A stretch of DNA of 64,000 bases from Dryococelus australis (lineage: Eukaryota; Arthropoda; Insecta; Phasmatodea; Phasmatidae): positions 234,475,178 through 234,539,177 of the forward strand of contig CM057009.1 of NCBI GenBank assembly GCA_029891345.1, written 5' to 3'. Position numbers and translations under genes: made by a program. Positions 59,080 through 64,000 of the stretch are shown here, in pieces. The notes beneath the pieces were generated by a model. The model made no database searches and had not been told where the DNA came from. It saw only the letters and a program-made list of their open reading frames with translations. Position 1 is the stretch's first letter; every line of letters starts with the position of its first letter.

Positions 59080-60440
59080 CAGCATGTGCAATGGCTAAAA
59101 TTTATCCATTGTTTTGAGGTAAAACCGCAGCAAGATGTAGATGTGTTCATTGACACCATTAACAACGTAGCCAATATGGTCGGTTGGCAGAAACCCTAGA
59201 TAAGTTATGTTTACACACTTGCGGTTAAAGATATACGCACTTACAGTATTGAAGGCGTTCCACAGGTGAAAACTTGTGGAAATTGGTCGGAATTAATTTT
59301 ATTTTAAATGAAACATTTTTAAGTAGCAGAAAATAAAGTAGCCTTGTTCGACAGATTTTTCAACTATGTACAGAGACCGGGCAAATCGGTTAGAGAATAT
59401 GCCACATGACTCCGACTCATAGGTAACGAAACAATGTCATGTGGTCCAAGCTATGAGGAGAGTATGAGAGCTAAAATTTTAGAAGAGACAACACTTGCCC
59501 AGTTTCTTAACGGTATTAAAGGTACTATTCTAAGGTTTGTTCTGTCAAGGTAACCACAGACATTTCAGCACACAACTCAGTTTGCAGAGAGCAAGGAACA
59601 AAAGGAGTTGCTAGCAAGCGGTAATGCAATCATTTCTACATGCCAGGTGCATTAGGACACTCAGCAGGGTTCACAAGGGGAAGTGAACCGGTAAAATGTT
59701 ATTTGTGCAACAACTTAGGGCACATGGGAAGAGAAGTCAGTCGAGGAGATGCTATAATGGTAATAGAGTGGGGCACCTTGCAAAACATTGTAGAGAACCG
59801 AGTAGAGATAAATGTGGGAACTGCGGGCAAGATGGCCATAAAGCTGAGGTTTGCTGCATTACTAAATGTAAATACTGTAACAAGGTAGAGCACTTACAGA
59901 GTAGTTGTTTCAAGAAGAAGAATTTAAACAAGAAAGGTCACATGTCAGAACCACAGGCTCGCGAGGCCAGAAAGTAAATTCAGTTAGTAATGGAAGTTAT
60001 AGGTCTAGTCATAAAGATAGTGTAAATTGTAAAAATTATACACAGTTGATGGTGAATTCAATAAGTCTGCAGTCTGGTATGTTTTCAGATGTAAGGAAAC
60101 ATTCTGAAAAACATAAATTATTAGTCAATACAGAAACAGCTGTGACCATTTTGGAAAGAAGTTGTATTACAAGGGACACTTGTATTCAAACTCTTCAAGA
60201 TGAAGTTCAGTTGAATATGTCCATAGGAAGCATGTTAGATCTGGTAGGCTAAGTTGATACTGATATTGTTATTGAAAATTAAATTTGTAGGCACCAGTGT
60301 ATTGTTTATAGTGATTACATGGTTTTTAATGCACACAGTTTATGGCGTTTCAATTTCTTAAATGGGTATGCATGCAAAATTGATGTAAAAGAGAGAACTT
60401 TAGAAGTTGGCAAATCAGTTGTTTCTTTATGTGAATGAAA
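59080..60440 (+). pseudogene. Gypsy-like gag and protease relic
   Basis: The plus strand shows a capsid-type gag region (DVFIDTINNVANMVGWQ at about 59,140; FDRFFNYVQRPGKSVREYAT at about 59,350-59,405; KILEETTLAQFLNGIKG at about 59,475-59,525). CCHC knuckles follow at 59,690-59,920 (CYLCNNLGHMG; C-x2-C-x4-H-x4-C as CGNCGQDGHKAEVC; CKYCNKVEHLQSSC). An aspartic protease region lies at 60,118-60,440 with KLLVNTETAVTILERS, where VDTGAAVTIL is expected, so the catalytic Asp is Asn and the Gly is Glu. It ends ACKIDVKERTLEVG, the end of the retropepsin fold. Three or more stops and a frameshift interrupt gag. RT, RNase H and integrase are absent before the right 950-bp repeat at 61,354. Confidence 0.8.
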
Positions 60441-60444
60441 TCTC

Positions 60445-61345
60445 CGAGGCACAGGTGCAAATATGAAATCTAGTAGAGGCATAAGAGCTAAGTGTAGTCG
60501 GAAAGGTGGTGAGAAGGCCTTCCAAGTGTTAGGACTAGCCAGTCCCTGTGAGGCAGGTAGTCAATGTAAGTCTGAAGGGAACAAAACCCTAATGATGTAT
60601 AAAGAAGCTAGTGTGCAATGTGAATTGGTGGGGAGTAGAGCCCCAGTAATTTTGACTTGTAGAGAAGTTGAGAGTCAATGAGGTGTAGTATGGAAAAGAT
60701 GCCCTGAGAAGTATGAGAGTATTAGAGAAGTTAAAAAGAGTCCTCATTGCAGGGAGTAAGGGAAAGGTGTGGTCAGTGAGAGGAGACAGCAGGATGTTCC
60801 AAAAGTGAAAGGGAGGGATGTTCCAAAAGTGAAAAGGAGGAATGCCCCAAATACTAGATGAGCCCCCGTTATGTCCAAGCCACTACAGAATGCCAGAACT
60901 ATTACCACCTTGCAGTCTGATGATGGAGGCCAGAAGTTCAGTCCCAGGGTGATGGGTAACTTGCAGTCGATCAATGAAAGCCCGAAGCCAGGATCCCAGA
61001 AAATGGAGACCAACGTGACCATGCAGTAGAGTGACAGCGGAGGTTCAGGTCCCCACAACCGCAATAGTCATTCTCACACATTTAAGGGAGGTGAAGTTCC
61101 AGTGCAGTTACAGAGATCAACTGTAATCCCACCAAGGTGTGTACTGACCTGTACAGGTAAGATTGAGGCCCCTGAATTTTGTGAAGTGTTAATTGAACCC
61201 ACGAGCACAGGGCAAAAGATCGCTTGCCTAGGAATTTGTGCAAAGTGAATAAAGAGGGGTAGTAGCCCATAAATTTTGTTAATGAGTCTGAAGATTTTTT
61301 TAAGTTAGAGAGGAATTTAGAGGTAGGGTTAGCTATAATCCGTTC
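60445..61345. other. Degenerate region between gag/protease and right repeat
   Basis: Less A/T-rich than its surroundings, with open frames of 66-106 codons on both strands and no RT motif. It may be the remnant of a deleted pol segment or an unrelated fill-in. Confidence 0.4.
60792..60837 (+). repeat. Short tandem repeat (23-bp unit, about two copies)
   Basis: GGATGTTCCAAAAGTGAAAG occurs twice in tandem, with a third diverged partial copy (GGAATGCCCCAAAT). Confidence 0.85.
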
Positions 61346-61353
61346 CTGACTGT

Positions 61354-62297
61354 AGCAAACTTTCTCGGAGTCTTGCAAAAAAATCTACTTGCAGGCCCGT
61401 TTCGTATCCTTCTGCCAAATGTAAACAAACATTGCCATGTAACTGCCATGTAGTAACTGTCAAAATCAATGTTTACATTCCATTGTGTGTTTGTGTGTAC
61501 TTGTGTTCGCATACTTTCGCTACACCTAAACATAAAAATTGAATGTGACTTCTACTTTTATACCTGTCAAATGTATTGTTTACTGTTTACAGCTTTTCAA
61601 AGAATTCTGTCATATTCCATAAACCATTCTGTACGAATACTTACAGTTTAGGCCTATAACATTATTCAGGTCAGTTTTACAACATTTTAAAAATGCCTAA
61701 ATTAATGGTAGTTCATACAGTTATTTTACATTGTTAACATTATATGTAATGGACGTTAATATTTTGCAGCGACTGTGTTTTAACATTGTTACAACTGCAG
61801 GGTAAATAAATAACTGTAGTATTTAACCTTTTGTTATTGATTTGTGTTGAGTTATTTCTTTAAAAGGACGGCCTCAGTTGGAATAAATATTAAAACGAAG
61901 GAACAACCAGTCCAACAAAAAACACAAATTAAATTCAAGCACGCAACTCGTCGCTTATTTTTTTGTCATACAAACTTAAAATATAGCGGTGAACATGCAC
62001 ACAAATAAGCCTACCGTAACTTTTATTTCGCTCATATTTCTATGTATTGTTATTTACTGTTTATTAGGTTTATTGAAATTTATCGGGCTGGGCTTACTAT
62101 TTTGTTGGGATTGTGGAAAATCAAATTACATTACAGTGTTTCAAGCACCTAGGGAAAAGGTACAACGTTGTAACAAATTAACAGATGTGGAAGTTAACAA
62201 TTTATTTAGTCATAAAAACAGTTCACAGTTAAAACCTATAAATAGTGCACATCAAATATTTGAAATCATATACACACAGAGCCAGTGTAACAACCAT
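61354..62297 (+). repeat. Right copy of ~950-bp direct repeat (LTR-like)
   Basis: It matches 55,112-56,070. It starts within TGTAGCAAACTTTCTC, so the border has TG. It could be the 3' LTR of the gypsy-like element whose gag lies just upstream. A convincing polypurine tract is not seen (a GAGGAATTTAGAGGTAGGG stretch is 20-40 bp away), and no target duplication was recognised. Confidence 0.85.
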
Positions 62298-62336
62298 CAC
62301 GCAGCAACGCCACACCCTTTCACACGCAGAAATTAA
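61995..62336 (+). CDS. Small single-pass membrane protein ORF inside the direct repeat
   Basis: The ATG at 61,995 opens a 113-residue frame: MHTNKPTVTF, then a strongly hydrophobic segment of about 24 residues (ISLIFLCIVIYCLLGLLKF), then GLGLLFCWDCGK and a polar tail (REKVQRCNKLTDVEVNN, NSSQLKPINS). The layout is a short N-terminus, one membrane segment, and a Cys-x2-Cys just after it. The left repeat copy encodes the same start and membrane segment but breaks afterwards. No family is recognised. It could be an accessory or envelope-derived piece of a retroelement, a host gene fragment captured in the repeat, or a chance frame; preservation of the hydrophobic part in both copies favours past coding. 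Confidence 0.4.
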   Translation: MHTNKPTVTFISLIFLCIVIYCLLGLLKFIGLGLLFCWDCGKSNYITVFQAPREKVQRCNKLTDVEVNNLFSHKNSSQLKPINSAHQIFEIIYTQSQCNNHHAATPHPFTRRN

Positions 62337-62619
62337 CAAACACATGTAACAGTATATTTATTACTGCTGTGAAAACACAGATTTATAACATCCTAACATG
62401 CCTAGGCAGGTTTAAAAAACACAACGTCTACAAACATGATGTGGTAATTTGAAGCATTTTTCAGAGTAAGTATAATTTATGCTTCGTTTGGCAAAAGCAA
62501 CACGCCATGTCATGGTTCGTGCAGCTCACTTAAATAGGCGATTTCCATCAAAATAACATGAAACACTATCATAAATATTTCCCGCTCTTTTTAACGAAAG
62601 TACAAGAAAAAATTTAAAA

Positions 62620-62960
62620 CTCAAAATCTGAAATTCAATGAAAAACCAAGCAATTTCAGCTCAAAATCAAGTGATTTTATTGTTTTCAAGCGACTTTTCC
62701 ATGTCCTCAAAAACAAGGAAATTGAAGCCAAAATCATGTAATTTTAAGCTAAAAACAAGCAAATTTTTCCATTTTTACACAAATGACCATGCAGGATTTG
62801 TGTAAATTAAATAACAGAAAATTTTAAGCCAAAATCAAGTAAATTTCTCGATTTCAAGGAACTTTTTCATGTTTTGTAGAAACATTAATTTATCAAGTGA
62901 GCAATCTAAATCAATTGAATTTAAGTCAAAATCAAGCAAAAGAAGCTAAAATCAAGAGAA
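62620..62960. repeat. Degenerate AAATCAAG-type tandem repeats
   Basis: Imperfect repeats of a roughly 60-bp pattern carrying AAAATCAAGTGATTTT, AAAATCATGTAATTTT and AAAATCAAGTAAATTT blocks. No gene. Confidence 0.75.
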
Positions 62961-62971
62961 ATATAATCTTA

Positions 62972-63241
62972 TTATTCTTTACAGATTATATTTGAAGCTC
63001 TACTAACTTTTTTAAAAACTTCTTTTATCTTCTCAAAGTCGTCATGTATTTCATGAAGTACATATTTATCGTCAATGTTTTCTAAGAGAAAAAATTGAAA
63101 GTTTTGTAGATTTAGATGAAATTTGAAAATTAATTCTCTGAGTTCGTCAGAAGCATTATCTAATTTATAGGAAGGTGTATTTGAAACATCACCACCTTTA
63201 AAAAAGTTTGTCATACTACATGTTAATACAGGCATTTTCAT
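62972..63241 (-). other. 89-codon open frame next to capsid-like fragment, unidentified
   Basis: ATG at 63,241 opens MKMPVLTCSMTNFF; the rest is rich in Asn, Asp, Glu, Phe and Lys (KYVLHEIHDDFEKIKEVF) and predicted mostly helical. Very A/T-rich codons. No family is recognised. It is the next frame downstream of the capsid-like fragment, separated by tandem repeats. Confidence 0.35.
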
Positions 63242-63289
63242 TTTTATTTATAAAGAAAGAAATTTATTAAGAGGAATAGTAAATTGTAC

Positions 63290-63405
63290 TAAATACAAAT
63301 GACACACAAATCCTATACAAATAAAAATGACATACCAATGCTGCACAAATAAAAATGACACACAAATCCTGCACAAATAAAAATGTTACAAATAAAAATT
63401 TGACA
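63290..63405. repeat. Tandem repeat, about 32-bp unit (CAAATAAAAATGACACACAA)
   Basis: About three copies of CAAATAAAAATGACAYACAA with TCCTGCA spacers, ending in a partial CAAATAAAAATT. Confidence 0.85.
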
Positions 63406-63547
63406 CTAGGAGAAAAATCTCATTCCGGTTTAACAAAATGATTTTTTATTTGATTAAACAACTTAACTATAGATCTAAAGATTTGTATTAAACTGTCGAA
63501 ACATTATGTTGTTTCCGTAAAATAATTTACATCCTCCATTTATTAAT

Positions 63548-64000
63548 TTAAAAAATGTATATATCTACAGTAATATTTTCTTTATAATTATATGTTAGAT
63601 TCCTTCGACTAATTAGAACAACATTACAAATTGTTCCTGCTTCAACATCATTGTTAAAATCTGTACTAATTTTTATGTTTGTTTTATCTTTAACAACAAT
63701 TGTTTTTCTATATAAACAATCAACAACAAATAATGGTCTTCCCCCAAAATTAAAAATAATTGATATCACCTTGAGTGTTTACAGTTGGTTTATAATAAAG
63801 TTCATTATTTCTACACACAGTATCTAGTTTTGATTTTGAATTTCTAAAATTATAAGCAAGAAACAAATGGCCATTTTCAATATCCAGATTGTAATTTTCT
63901 TTAGGAAAGATCTCTTTCTTCCATCCTTAACATAAATATTTCTTACATTACAGTGATCAAACGTAGAAAGATGTACATACTGTTTAACATATTTTTTTCT
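63548..64000 (-). pseudogene. Possible double-jelly-roll capsid-like protein, C-terminal part
   Basis: The minus-strand frame 63,548-63,769 reads FNFGGRPLFVVDCLYRK and then IKISTDF-NDVEAGTICNVV, ending NYKENITVDIYIF and a stop. An upstream piece in another frame (63,780-63,900) reads ENYNLDIENGHLFLAYNF. A larger piece toward the edge contains DHCNVRNIYVKDG. The order, a HCN-(I/L)(R/K)-(I/Y)-(Y) strand, a YP-ENLNLD-like strand, a P-(I/F)VVDC strand and then an acidic -ANT--YC-(I/L)(L/I)-(D/R)R(I/L)-Y-like strand, recalls the uncharacterised DJR-like proteins common in aphid, Daphnia and Hydra genomes, which are thought to be virus- or Polinton-derived. Similarity is judged from memory and is loose. 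The frame is broken at about 63,775 and leaves the window. Confidence 0.3.

Noticed and set aside
62620..62960. CRISPR-like array
   Set aside because: The repeats are short, degenerate and A/T-rich without regular spacers, and the genome is eukaryotic.

Overview
The window is eukaryotic, AT-rich nuclear DNA, most likely from an arthropod and probably an insect. Supporting this are spliced exons with GT/AG borders, a tRNA-derived SINE, a BEL/Pao element, a Jockey/CR1-like LINE, Tc1/mariner, pogo/Tigger and hAT-like transposons, and many microsatellites. The species cannot be named from the sequence. There are no operons or bacterial features.

The backbone is one host gene on the minus strand. 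It is an orthologue of RBM26/RBM27 (Drosophila swm), a CCCH zinc-finger and RRM RNA-binding protein. Two adjacent exons are visible: 45,674-45,985 (end of the CCCH finger plus a 26-proline run) and 14,194-14,265 (YNPDAPSM block). Both junctions are phase 1, and the split codon joins to GAA. The intron between them is 31.4 kb. The flanking introns run off both ends of the window, at least 14.2 kb on the left and at least 18 kb on the right. Nearly everything else is transposon debris inside these introns.

Layout. 1-12,780: a decayed BEL/Pao retrotransposon (minus strand) split into three parts by later insertions. The larger insert (about 0.87-9.56 kb) is a DNA transposon with inverted repeats of more than 1 kb and a degenerate transposase-like gene; a LINE and a pogo-like MITE lie inside it. 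14.9-16.1 kb: a clean Tc1 element with TA target duplications. 16.2-22.4 kb: an LTR-bounded element without recognisable gag-pol. 22.7-29 kb: Tc1-like and mariner-like relics, a pogo-like MITE and an unidentified coding relic. 30.5-34.2 kb: a hAT-derived gene with a BED-like first exon and a convincing 2.35-kb intron, now broken. 35.2 kb: a long (TA)n(GA)n tract. 39.7 kb: an unidentified candidate exon. 42-43.6 kb: a second full copy of the pogo-like MITE. 50.1-51.3 kb: a mariner-like element. 52.7 kb: a SINE. 55.1-62.3 kb: about 950-bp direct repeats that carry a small membrane-protein ORF and enclose a hAT-like pseudogene and a gypsy-like gag/protease relic. 62.4-64 kb: very AT-rich DNA with short tandem repeats and minus-strand reading frames that recall the double-jelly-roll capsid-like proteins seen in arthropod genomes.

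No transposon here has an intact replication or transposition protein. The points most worth checking are the giant-TIR transposon, the spliced hAT gene, the membrane-protein ORF inside the long direct repeats, the capsid-like fragment at the right edge, and the orphan exon at 39.7 kb.
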